Positions 16,812-28,078 of a DNA stretch of 63,612 nt are shown here, piece by piece. The stretch comes from Pseudoflavonifractor sp. An184 (lineage in GTDB: Bacteria; Bacillota; Clostridia; Oscillospirales; Oscillospiraceae). A program made the translations under genes and the position numbers. The DNA lies in the NCBI RefSeq assembly GCF_002160305.1, contig NZ_NFKI01000016.1:1-63612 (forward strand), in the 5' to 3' direction. A model generated the notes under the pieces. That model was not told the origin of the DNA, searched no databases, and saw only the letters and a program-made list of their open reading frames with translations. Within the stretch, counting starts at the first letter, position 1. The number at the start of each line of letters is the position of its first letter.

Positions 16812-18953
16812 TCACCAGGACAGCAGCTTGTGGAGCATCACGGCCCCCTCGGCCCGGGTGGCGGTCCGGTCTCCCGCCCAGGCGCCCTGGACCATGCCGA
16901 CGCCCTGGGCCAGGGCGGCGTAACCCAGATCCTCCGAGGGGATGGAGGACTTGTCCGTGTAGGAGCAGGTGTAGATGCCCGTCAGCTGGGCGGCGGCCTT
17001 GAGCCCCTCGGCGTTGAGAAGCAGCTTCACCGCCTGGCTCCGGGTGAGGGGGGCGTCGTCCTGGCGCTCCGTGCGGGTGAGGGCCCCCGTGCGGTAGGCG
17101 GCGGCGTAGGCCATGTCCCGCTCCTGCCGGGTGGCGGCGGCGGGGTCCAGGGGATAGTTTTCCACGCTGAAGAGCAGGCACACCATGTCCCACTGGGTCA
17201 TGGCCTGCCCGGGAGCGAAGGTCCCGCCGTCGTAGCCCACGTTGTACCGGGCCAGGGCCTCAACAGCCCCCTGGGCCCAGTGGCCGGACATGTCGGAGTA
17301 GGTCAGTCCGGATGCGGCGGCGGTCTCCCGCTGGACGGGCTGGCCGGTCTTGGCGTCCACCCCCAGGCAGGAGCCCTCCCGCTCCAGGCCGTAGCCCAGC
17401 TTCAGCCGGTAGAAGGCGGTCAGCCCCAGCTGGAGGTAGGGGGCGGCCTCCGGGTCATCGGCGGAGAGCTTCTCCGGTACCTGGAGATAGCCCAGGGTCA
17501 CGGTGTAGGTGTCCATCCAGGCGTCCAGGGCGGCCTGCGCCGAGACGATGCCGTCCGGGCTGTCGAAGGTCACCCCGTCGTCATAGGAGTAGGAGAGCCC
17601 GCAGATGGAGCCGTCCTCCGCCGAGACCTCCACTCCGTAGAAGTGCTCCGGGAAGAAGTACCCGTTCTCCTGCCGGGCGAAGGTGAAGAAGTAGGTGCTT
17701 TGGACCTCACCCTGGGGCCCCTGATACAGGGCCAGCTTGGCGGAGCGGTCGGGGCAGAAGCTCTGGAGGAAGGCCTCCGCCTGCGTCTGGGCCTCCGCCT
17801 GGGTCAGGCTGGGCTTCTGGTCCTCATCCCAGGGAAGATAGGACCACAGGTCCTCTACCTGACCGGTCTTGGCGTCCACCGTGAAGGTGCGGGAGGCGGT
17901 TTCATCTGTTCCGGGCAGCAGGTAGCGCAGGGTGCACAGCACCTGCTCCTCCTGGGTCTCGGTCGCCTCGATCAGCCGGTAGGAGGCGGAGGAGAGGGTG
18001 TAGTCCTCCAGGCCGTACTGGGTGACGGCCCGGAGCTGCCCGTCCAGGGTCTCCTTGGACAGAACCCCCTCCAGCTTCTGGATGCCCTCCTGCTCCGCCT
18101 GGGACAGGCCGTTCTCCGGAGTTCCGGCGGCGCTGTCCTCGCTGGAGCTGCCGCCGCCCATGCCCATGTTCCCCAGACCGGCTTCCAGCTCGGTCAGGTT
18201 CACCAGCGCGCCGGTCTGGGCGTCCACGTAGTACTCGTCCCGGCTGTCGGGCACATAGCGCAGCACAGCCTGGGCGCCCCCGTCCTCGGGCAGCACATAT
18301 TCCAGCTTCAGGGACAGAGAGCCCTTCAGAGTCTGGGCGGCGGCTTCCGATCCGACGGCGGGCGTGGGGGAGGGGACGCTCCCCAGGTAGTTCCCGTAGG
18401 ACACGTCCCGGTGGAAATTGGTCACCTGACCGCTCTCTCCGTCCACGGTGATGGAACAGCTCAGGGGGGAGGGCAGGCCGTGATAGAGAATGTCGCCGGA
18501 GAAGCGGTACTGGTTCCGGCCCAGGCGGTCGGAGCCGGAGGACTCCTCCAGCTGGACGGACTCCAGGCCGGGGGAGAGCACCTTGTCCAGAAAGGCCTGG
18601 GCGGTCTCCTTGGCCTGGGCGGGGTCGCCGCTGGGGTAGGAGGGCAGGCCGGCGGAGCCCGTCTCCTCCTGAGACAGGGAGTACCCGGTGATGGTGCCGT
18701 CCTCCAGGGCGTCGATGGACAGGGTGCCGGCGCTGCCCTCCCAGTACAGGGACCACTGGCTCACCAGGGTCTGGTCATAGCAGTTCCCGTAGAAGGTGCT
18801 GTACTCCGAGGTGTCCAGGTCCAGGGTGTCCTTCACCGCCTGGGTGACCTGGGCCAGGCGGGCGTCCTGCGTGGTCTCGTCCGCCGCCGCGGCGGGCAGG
18901 ACCAGGGAGGCCGCCAGCGCGGCGGCCAGAATCAGGGCAGCTGTGCGTTTCAT
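16812..18953 (-). CDS. Secreted SLH-domain surface protein with PepSY/YcdB-like repeats
   Basis: 713 residues: signal peptide (about 1-24, ending LPAAAADE), repeated segments of PepSY/YcdB type (about 150-540; recurring DAKTGQV- and VDGESGQV-like turns), then S-layer homology repeats at the C-terminus (about 550-713; MSGHWAQGAVEALARYNV). SLH repeats bind secondary cell-wall polymer, so the protein is surface-attached. The ATG at 18953 follows GGAGGG. The divergent ECF sigma gene and the matching promoters place it under that sigma factor. Its function may be protease inhibition or envelope sensing; this is inference. Confidence 0.85.
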   Translation of the reverse strand: MKRTAALILAAALAASLVLPAAAADETTQDARLAQVTQAVKDTLDLDTSEYSTFYGNCYDQTLVSQWSLYWEGSAGTLSIDALEDGTITGYSLSQEETGSAGLPSYPSGDPAQAKETAQAFLDKVLSPGLESVQLEESSGSDRLGRNQYRFSGDILYHGLPSPLSCSITVDGESGQVTNFHRDVSYGNYLGSVPSPTPAVGSEAAAQTLKGSLSLKLEYVLPEDGGAQAVLRYVPDSRDEYYVDAQTGALVNLTELEAGLGNMGMGGGSSSEDSAAGTPENGLSQAEQEGIQKLEGVLSKETLDGQLRAVTQYGLEDYTLSSASYRLIEATETQEEQVLCTLRYLLPGTDETASRTFTVDAKTGQVEDLWSYLPWDEDQKPSLTQAEAQTQAEAFLQSFCPDRSAKLALYQGPQGEVQSTYFFTFARQENGYFFPEHFYGVEVSAEDGSICGLSYSYDDGVTFDSPDGIVSAQAALDAWMDTYTVTLGYLQVPEKLSADDPEAAPYLQLGLTAFYRLKLGYGLEREGSCLGVDAKTGQPVQRETAAASGLTYSDMSGHWAQGAVEALARYNVGYDGGTFAPGQAMTQWDMVCLLFSVENYPLDPAAATRQERDMAYAAAYRTGALTRTERQDDAPLTRSQAVKLLLNAEGLKAAAQLTGIYTCSYTDKSSIPSEDLGYAALAQGVGMVQGAWAGDRTATRAEGAVMLHKLLSW

Positions 18954-19017
18954 CAAAATCCCTCCGTTTCATTGGTGTGTCCGGGCTGTCTTCTACTGGT
19001 ATCCTATCATACTTTTA

Positions 19018-19043
19018 GACGAAACAAAACGGCTCAGGTTGCA
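19018..19043 (-). promoter_or_regulatory. ECF-type promoter of the SLH gene
   Basis: On the minus strand TGCAAC (19043-19038), a 16-bp spacer and CGTC (19021-19018). It is identical in both boxes and in spacing to the promoter of the divergent sigma gene. Confidence 0.75.
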
Positions 19044-19079
19044 CAAATTTAATGAAAACTTAAAAATTTTCTCTCCCCA

Positions 19080-19114
19080 TGCAACTTTTCCCAGGGTGCG
19101 TCGTCTTTTATAAT
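19080..19114 (+). promoter_or_regulatory. ECF-type promoter of the sigma gene, overlapping a TATAAT box
   Basis: TGCAAC (19080-19085), 16 bp, CGTC (19102-19105), the pattern known for B. subtilis SigM/SigW-like sigma factors. A TATAAT hexamer at 19109-19114 may give basal housekeeping transcription. Confidence 0.75.
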
Positions 19115-19164
19115 AGAGAAAAGAGCCGCCGGAGCGCCTCCGGCGGCCGGAGGGGGAGCATACC

Positions 19165-19725
19165 ATGGAGGATCAGCAGATCATCGAGCTGTACTGGGCC
19201 CGGTCCGAGCAGGCCATCCGGGAGAGCGAGACGAAGTACGGGGCCTTCTGCCTCTCCATCGCCCGGAACATTCTGGCCCAGGAGCAGGACGCGGAGGAGT
19301 GCGTCAACGACACCTGGCTGCGGGCCTGGAACGCCATGCCGCCCCAGCGGCCGGGCATCCTGTCCGCCTTTTTTGGAAAGCTCACCCGGAATCTGTCCCT
19401 GGACCGGTGGCGGTATAACCGGGCGGCCAAGCGGGGCGGGCCCCAGGTGGAGACGGCCCTGGAGGAGCTGGGGGAGTGCATCCCAGCCCCCGGCCGGCCG
19501 GAGGACCGCCTGGAGGAGCGGGAGACCGCAGCCCTCATCTCCCGGTTCCTCCGGGAGCAGCCCCAGCTGGACCGGGTGCTGTTTCTGCGGCGGTACTGGT
19601 ATCTGGACTCCGTCGCGGCCCTGGCGGAGCGGTTTTCCATGAATGAGAACACGGTCAAATCCAGGCTTCACCGCACCCGCCTGCGTCTGAAGGAAGTCCT
19701 GCTGCGGGAGGGGGTGGCGGTATGA
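19165..19725 (+). CDS. ECF-type RNA polymerase sigma factor
   Basis: 186 residues with sigma-70 region 2 (about 20-85; QEQDAEECVNDTWLRAW) and region 4 (about 125-180; ERFSMNENTVKSRLHRTRLRLKE). There is no region 3, as in extracytoplasmic-function sigma factors. GGGGGAG precedes the ATG. It overlaps the next gene by 4 bp; that gene is its likely membrane anti-sigma. The TGCAAC-N16-CGTC site upstream suggests autoregulation and shared control with the SLH surface protein. Confidence 0.9.
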   Translation: MEDQQIIELYWARSEQAIRESETKYGAFCLSIARNILAQEQDAEECVNDTWLRAWNAMPPQRPGILSAFFGKLTRNLSLDRWRYNRAAKRGGPQVETALEELGECIPAPGRPEDRLEERETAALISRFLREQPQLDRVLFLRRYWYLDSVAALAERFSMNENTVKSRLHRTRLRLKEVLLREGVAV

Positions 19726-20342
19726 CTCGGGAAGAACTGCTGGAGGCCATCGGCCGGATCGATGACGACCTGATCCAGGAGGCGGAGGACTGCCGCCTCC
19801 CCGCCCGCAGGCCCGGCTTGACCCACTGGAGGCCTCTGGCCGGCGGGCTGGCCGCCTGCCTGGTGCTGGCCGCGGTGTTCTATCTGCCCTTCGGCATGAG
19901 CGGCGGCGGAGACAACACCACCTCCGGCGCGGCGGGGAGCTCGTCCGCCGCCCAGGAATCCCAGACAGATCATTCGGCCGGGACCGCCCAGGACGGCGGC
20001 TCCGATGTGTGGAGCGGAAGCGGAAGCGGCGAGGCGCTGCCCGAGAACCCCTCCGCCGGGAACGAGAGCTCCGGCGGCGCCTCCTCACAGGAGGGGGGCG
20101 CGGCCCAGGATGTGCTGCGCACCCCCGCGGGGGAGTATACCCTCACCGGCGAGCTGGCCTCCGCCCTGCCGGAGGGCAGCCGCCAGCTGGGCGTGCTCTT
20201 TCTGGAGGGGGAGGACAGCAAGGAGGGGCTGTACACCACCCGCCGGGAGTACGCCGGCTGCATGCTGTGGGAGGGGCCGGACGGGACCCTCTATGTAAAG
20301 CTCCCGGGCGACGGGTACGCCCTGGCCCGGCCGGCGGAATAG
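19722..20342 (+). CDS. Probable membrane anti-sigma factor
   Basis: 206 residues: a short acidic cytosolic N-terminus (about 1-40), one membrane helix (about 42-62) and a Ser/Gly-rich outer region ending in a small domain (about 130-206). No named domain is recognised. Position and 4-bp overlap with the sigma gene are the main evidence that it sequesters the sigma factor at the membrane. No zinc-type HxxxCxxC motif is seen. Confidence 0.65.
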   Translation: MTREELLEAIGRIDDDLIQEAEDCRLPARRPGLTHWRPLAGGLAACLVLAAVFYLPFGMSGGGDNTTSGAAGSSSAAQESQTDHSAGTAQDGGSDVWSGSGSGEALPENPSAGNESSGGASSQEGGAAQDVLRTPAGEYTLTGELASALPEGSRQLGVLFLEGEDSKEGLYTTRREYAGCMLWEGPDGTLYVKLPGDGYALARPAE

Positions 20343-20390
20343 CTCCATCGCCCGGATGGAGACACAAAAACTGTATCTCAAACCGTGGAG

Positions 20391-20427
20391 AAATCCGCTG
20401 GAATCAGACGATTCCAGCGGATTTTTT
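20391..20427 (+). terminator. Intrinsic terminator of the sigma/anti-sigma operon
   Basis: AATCCGCTGGAATC / GATTCCAGCGGATT arms with a short loop and six T residues. The arms are almost the same as in the hairpins at 23984-24016 and 30445-30482. Confidence 0.88.
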
Positions 20428-20616
20428 CCGCCAGGGGCGGAACAAGGCCGGCCTTGCCCCTAAAAAATACCGGTCCCGCGGCGGAACCGGCCCGCTTTTT
20501 GAAAAATTTGCGCCCTCCGGGGAAATACTACGGAAGTATTTCATATCCGCCTCTGCCGTCTGGCGGGGCGGAGGCCTGCCGCGCCTGCGGCGGGCGGCTC
20601 AAGGGGAGGGAATGGG

Positions 20617-23954
<3,338 letters not shown>

Positions 23955-23983
23955 CGCCACAGAAAACACAGGCTCGAAAAACA

Positions 23984-24016
23984 AAAACGCTGGAATCCTC
24001 TGATTCCAGCGTTTCA
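23984..24016 (+). terminator. Intrinsic terminator of the PTS/GH1 operon
   Basis: AACGCTGGAATC / GATTCCAGCGTT arms, one of three near-identical hairpins in the window. Confidence 0.75.
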
Positions 24017-24115
24017 GCTTGTCGAAAAACCTCTGTTCAGACGAATCCGCCCGAGTGTTGGCGGGGGAGCTCGAGGGGGCGGCAGCCCGCCTCGAGTGGG
24101 ATCGAATGCCCTGAA

Positions 24116-24196
24116 TGCCTTGCATGGCAAGGCGTTCAGCGAGCGCAGCGAGGACTTTCCCGCCGCGCAGCGGCGGGAAAGTAACGGCATTTTTTG
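24116..24196. repeat. Hairpin-rich intergenic repeat, copy 2
   Basis: Nearly identical to 1-81, sharing the GCCTTGC palindrome, the AGCGAGCGCAGCGAGGACTT block and the CGCCGCGCAGCGGCG hairpin. It is just downstream of the chimeric gene at 24236 and may mark an old rearrangement edge. Confidence 0.75.
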
Positions 24197-24235
24197 ACAG
24201 GGGAAGGGGACCGGCGCCTGTCCGGCGGGCGGCGG

Positions 24236-24955
24236 TCATCCCAGCATATGGATGAGCTCCGGCAGCTGGGACAGGTTGTTCAGCACAAAGTGGGCGCCGG
24301 CGGAGCGGAAGGTCTCCTCCGCCCGGCGGCAGGCGGCCCGGCGCTCCTCCGGGGCGAGGGCCTCGTACTCCCTCTGGCTCAGGCCCAGGACGGAGCTGCC
24401 CTCGACGACCCCCACCGACCACACGCCGGCGCTGATCCCCTCCTGGATGTCGGAGACGGTGTCCCCCACCTTCACGGCGTTTTTCACGCTGGAGACCTCC
24501 AGCGCCTTCAGGTTTTCAAAAATCATGTAGGGATAGGGGCGGCCCTTGCCGCCCACCCCGTCGGGGCTGATCCAGAAGTCGGGGGCGTAGCCCAGCTGGG
24601 CGGCCCTGGGGACCACAATGTGCATCATGGAATCGGTATAGCCGGTGCCCGGCTTGTTCCGCAGGCCGTAGGTGATGTTCTGCTGTACGTTTAAATTGGG
24701 GAAGAGGGCGTAGTCCTGAAAGACGATGTTGAAGCCCCGCTTCTCCATGGGGGTGTGGGTCAGGTCCTCCCCGTTGTAGCGGATGGCGCCCTGGTCGGCG
24801 TCCACGATCCCCAGAATCATGTTCAGCAGCGTGGTCTTGCCGCAGCTAGAGGGGCCCAGGATGGAGACGATCTCCCCGTCCTCCACCTGGAGGGAGATGT
24901 CCTTGAGCACGGGCACTCCGTCAAAGGATTTTTGAAGGTGCTCCAGTTCCAGCAT
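24236..24955 (-). pseudogene. In-frame chimera: ABC ATPase N-terminus fused to phosphonoacetaldehyde hydrolase C-terminus
   Basis: 239 residues. Residues 1-102 are an ABC importer ATPase with Walker A GPSSCGKTT (34-42) and Q-loop Gln80, but no signature or Walker B. Residues 104-239 match the C-terminal part of PhnX (GYTDSMMHIV, ISPDGVGGKGRPYPYM, VKVGDTVSDIQEG, VEGSSVLGLS). The HAD nucleophile Asp and the Schiff-base Lys of PhnX are missing. AAAGGAG supports the ATG at 24955. The simplest reading is an in-frame deletion inside a 2-aminoethylphosphonate uptake/degradation operon, leaving two half-proteins joined. Neither half should be catalytic. An assembly join is the alternative. Confidence 0.85.
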
Positions 24956-25101
24956 GAAAAACCGCTCCTTTCTCGGTTTCAAAAGTTTATGTGGGAGCCG
25001 CCGCACGTCCGGCGACGGTGTAATCCTAGCAAATTTCAGCCCCGGGAAACAAGCGCAAAAGGTTTAAGTTTCCGTTAGAGAAGCGCAAAAAGGCATCAAA
25101 A

Positions 25102-25142
25102 AACGGGGGCTTTTCTTGTAATTTTCTTACAAGAAAAGCCCC
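25102..25142 (-). terminator. Intrinsic terminator after the RpiR gene
   Basis: GGGGGCTTTTCTTGTAA / TTACAAGAAAAGCCCCC perfect arms. On the minus strand the hairpin ends in a T-run and lies 13 bp after the stop of the regulator. Confidence 0.88.
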
Positions 25143-25154
25143 CGCCGGCGGTCC

Positions 25155-26036
25155 TCACTCCTCCGGATAGCCCCGGTCGGCGATGACCGCCCCGCTCTTG
25201 TCCAGACTGCGGGAGAAGCGCTCGTAGTCGCTCTGAATGATCCCCATGTACAGCAGATCCACCACCGCCAGGTCGGGGATGCGGGAGAAGATGGCGGTGC
25301 CGTAGATCACTGCCTCCTCGCCCCCGGTACAGAGGCACACGTCGGCGTACCGGGCCAGGAGGGGAGTTTTCCGGCTGGTGATGGCGATGGTGCCCGCCCC
25401 CGCCTTTTGGGCCAGCTTGAGCGCCTTCACCGTATCCATGGAGCAGCCCGAGTGGGAGAACGCCACCGCCACGTCCGCCACCCCCAGATGGGCCGCCCCG
25501 ATCTGCTGAAGGTAGGCGTCGGTGTTCATCCGGCAGCAGAGCCCCAGGTAGGTCAGCTTGGTCAGAAGGTCGCCGGCCGGGGTGCAGGAGTTCTCCACGC
25601 CATAGATATCAATGGTTCGGGCCGTGGCGAGCATCCGCACCGCCCGGTCCAGCTCCTGGGGGGAGAGAGACTTCAGCGCCGCCTCCAGCAGGCCGCCGGA
25701 CACCCGCACCTCTTTCAGCGGCAGATCCTCCAGCTGATCCCAGGGTTTTAAGTCAAAGCCCCCCAGGTGGTCGAAGTAGGCCTCCCGCTCCGTCCCCTGG
25801 CTGCGGTCCCGCAGCAGGCAGTATTTGAAGTTTCGGAAGCCGCCGAACCCCAGGGCCTGGACAAAGCGCACCACGGTGGGCTGGCTCACCTGGACCTGGT
25901 CCGCCAGTTCCGAGATGGTCTGCTGGGTGCAGGTCTCCGGATGGTTCAGCACATAGTCGGCCACCCGCTGTTCCGATGGCCGCAGGGATGCGTAGGTTTT
26001 CCGAATCCGGTCCAAAACCTGGATATTGTGCCGCAT
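25155..26036 (-). CDS. RpiR/MurR family transcriptional regulator
   Basis: 293 residues: N-terminal helix-turn-helix domain (about 1-77; TISELADQVQVSQPTVVRFVQALGF) and C-terminal sugar-phosphate-binding SIS domain (about 125-265). RpiR proteins respond to phosphorylated sugars or related metabolites. The ATG at 26036 follows GAGGGGG. The gene is upstream of the ABC/PhnX chimera on the same strand but separated by a strong terminator. It may once have controlled that phosphonate operon, or it may control the PTS; the sequence does not decide. Confidence 0.88.
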   Translation of the reverse strand: MRHNIQVLDRIRKTYASLRPSEQRVADYVLNHPETCTQQTISELADQVQVSQPTVVRFVQALGFGGFRNFKYCLLRDRSQGTEREAYFDHLGGFDLKPWDQLEDLPLKEVRVSGGLLEAALKSLSPQELDRAVRMLATARTIDIYGVENSCTPAGDLLTKLTYLGLCCRMNTDAYLQQIGAAHLGVADVAVAFSHSGCSMDTVKALKLAQKAGAGTIAITSRKTPLLARYADVCLCTGGEEAVIYGTAIFSRIPDLAVVDLLYMGIIQSDYERFSRSLDKSGAVIADRGYPEE

Positions 26037-26347
26037 AGCGTCATCCCCCTCGCCTTGTAGCAAAATTACACGTTTCGTCCTTTTGGAACGAAATTCTGTT
26101 CGCGGCGATCCCGCTGTTGAGACGCGGAGAAACGCCGGCCGCCGGCCCAAACCGGCGCGCCCGGGAAAACACCCGGCCGCCGCATGATTCCGCCCCTCAA
26201 TATAATGTAAAATGAGAACAGGCCGCCACCGCCTGTTTGTAAAATCTGGATGAAATCTCTGTATCGTTCGCACATTCTCCGGTTGGAGCACCTACACGCG
26301 CCGGGAGCGGAGTGGATGTCCCCGCCTTTGGGCGGGAAACGCTTTGA
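26037..26347. other. Gene-free stretch upstream of the RpiR gene
   Basis: About 310 bp with no gene. It includes a CGGCCGCCG-rich region (26130-26185) and an AT patch with TATAAT at about 26200. No convincing paired -35 box is seen on either strand. Confidence 0.5.
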
Positions 26348-26495
26348 AAAAGGGTCTGTTGCAAAATGCAGTTTTCAGACCCGGAAAGAAAATTTTTGTT
26401 TTAAAAAAGTTAGCGACAACCGCCAGCCCGACGGTTCCCGCTAACTTTTTCTTTGACCTGATTTTTCAAAATTCTATTTTGCAACAGGCCCTTTT
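26348..26495. mobile_element. MITE-like element
   Basis: 148 bp bounded by 20-bp terminal inverted repeats (AAAAGGGTCTGTTGCAAAAT and its complement with one mismatch). It has no coding capacity. The ends resemble the TCTGTTGCAAA ends of IS6-type elements; the family assignment is inference. An inner hairpin at about 26403-26452 ends in T residues on the minus strand and could serve as the terminator of the serine operon. Confidence 0.65.
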
Positions 26496-26509
26496 CATTT
26501 GTCAAATAT

Positions 26510-27379
26510 TCAGCCGCAGCCGCCGCATCTGGCGCAGGCGGAGGGCGTGGCCGCGCAGCCGCCCAAGGCGGTCTCCCGCAGCTCGATGGGGATGCGCCGC
26601 CCCACGGCGTACATGGTCTCCAGCATCTCGTCGAAGGGGATGAGCTGCTTTACCCCGCTGAGGGACAACTCGGCGGCGATGAGGGCGTTGGCCACCCCGG
26701 CGGCGTTGCGGTTCTGGCAGGGGTACTCCACCAGACCGCCCACCGGGTCGCACACCAGGCCCAGCAGGTTCATCAGCACGGTGGAGCCCGCGTCCATACA
26801 CTGCTCCGGCGTTCCGCCCATGAGCTCCACGGTGGCGGAGGCGGCCATGGCGGCGGCCACCCCCACCTCCGCCTGACAGCCGCCCACCGCCCCCGCCACA
26901 GTGGCGTTGCGCATGGCCAGATAGCCCACGGCTCCGGCGTTGAACAGGGCGTCCACAAGGCGGTCGTCGGAGATCTTATAGCAGTCCTGGAGGGCCAGCA
27001 GCAGCCCGGGCACGATCCCAGCGGAGCCCGCGGTGGGGGCCGCCACGATGAGGCCCATGGAGGCGTTCACCTCCGCCACCCCCATGGCGTAGGTCATGGC
27101 CCGCTGGAGGATGTCCCCGCAGATGGCCTTGCCCCGGGCGGCGTGGTCGTAGAGTTTTTTGGATTCTCCGCCGATGAGCCCGCCCATGGATTTGGACGGC
27201 TTTTTCAGCGGCAGCGCGGCGGAGGCCCGCATGATCTCCAGCACCTTGGCCATGCGGTGGTCCACCTGATCCCGGGTGGTCTCCCCCAGCTCGCACTCCC
27301 GGCGACGCATGACCTCTGAGATGGGGCACTGGGTCTGCCGGCACAGTTCCAGCAGCTCAACAGATGATTTAAAGTCCAT
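26510..27379 (-). CDS. sdaAA: L-serine dehydratase, iron-sulfur-dependent, alpha subunit
   Basis: 289 residues of usual length. It shows the family stretches PTAGSAGIVPG and CDPVGGLVEYPCQNRN, with cysteines likely to bind the 4Fe-4S cluster, and an unusual Cys-rich C-terminal end (CARCGGCG). With the beta subunit it converts serine to pyruvate and ammonia. It is the last gene of the sstT-sdaAB-sdaAA operon, 12 bp after sdaAB. Confidence 0.94.
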   Translation of the reverse strand: MDFKSSVELLELCRQTQCPISEVMRRRECELGETTRDQVDHRMAKVLEIMRASAALPLKKPSKSMGGLIGGESKKLYDHAARGKAICGDILQRAMTYAMGVAEVNASMGLIVAAPTAGSAGIVPGLLLALQDCYKISDDRLVDALFNAGAVGYLAMRNATVAGAVGGCQAEVGVAAAMAASATVELMGGTPEQCMDAGSTVLMNLLGLVCDPVGGLVEYPCQNRNAAGVANALIAAELSLSGVKQLIPFDEMLETMYAVGRRIPIELRETALGGCAATPSACARCGGCG

Positions 27380-27391
27380 GGGTTCCTCCTC

Positions 27392-28060
27392 CTATGGCTC
27401 CAGCAGCATGACGTCCTGTACGTTGGGGTTGTTCCGCAGGGGGACGTCGACCCCCTCCGGGAGGCGTCCGTCGGACTCCACGATGGTGTAGGCCGTGTGG
27501 CCCTTGGCCTCCCGGAACAGGCGCATAAAGGCGATGTTCACGCCGTTGTCGCTGAGCACCTTGGTGATATGGGCCACCACGCCCGGCTTGTCCTGCTGGA
27601 CCACGATGACGGTGCTGTACGCCCCGGTGAAGTCCACCTCCACCCCGTTGATGCGGACGATGCGCACCTTTCCGCCCCCCAGGGACTCCCCGCGCACCAC
27701 CATGGTCTGTCCCGCGGCGTTCTCCATGCGGATGTCCACCGTGTTGGGATGGACCTCCGTCTCGGTGGTGCAGGGAGTGAAGCGGTAATCCAGCCCCCGG
27801 TCCTGGGCGATCTGGAAGGAGCTGCGGATGCGGGTGTCGTCCGTCTCAAACCCCATGAGCCCGCCCAGCAGGGCCCGGTCGGTGCCGTGGCCCTGATAGG
27901 TCTTGGCAAAGGAGCCGTAGAGGGTGAACTCCACCTTCACGATGGGGGGAGCGATCATCTTCCGGGCCAGGAAAGAGATGGCCGCCGCTCCGGCGGTGTG
28001 GGAGCTGGAGGGGCCGATCATATTGGGACCAAGCACGTCAAAGACACTGATAAAGGCCAT
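27392..28060 (-). CDS. sdaAB: L-serine dehydratase, iron-sulfur-dependent, beta subunit
   Basis: 222 residues: an N-terminal serine dehydratase beta domain (VFDVLGPNMIGPSSSHTAGA near the start) and a C-terminal ACT domain (about 148-220; STVIVVQQDKPGVVAHI), which is usually the allosteric site. The Firmicute two-subunit form is clear from the separate alpha gene. A ribosome site AGAAGGAG precedes the ATG. Confidence 0.94.
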   Translation of the reverse strand: MAFISVFDVLGPNMIGPSSSHTAGAAAISFLARKMIAPPIVKVEFTLYGSFAKTYQGHGTDRALLGGLMGFETDDTRIRSSFQIAQDRGLDYRFTPCTTETEVHPNTVDIRMENAAGQTMVVRGESLGGGKVRIVRINGVEVDFTGAYSTVIVVQQDKPGVVAHITKVLSDNGVNIAFMRLFREAKGHTAYTIVESDGRLPEGVDVPLRNNPNVQDVMLLEP

Positions 28061-28078
28061 AAGCGCTCCTTCTCTCGG

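Noticed and set aside
15117-19052. A 1311-codon open frame on the plus strand
   Set aside because: It lies antisense to the ABC-F and SLH genes, which have clear domains, starts and terminators. The long frame is an effect of high GC; its residues are biased to Gly, Val, His and Gln with no domain.
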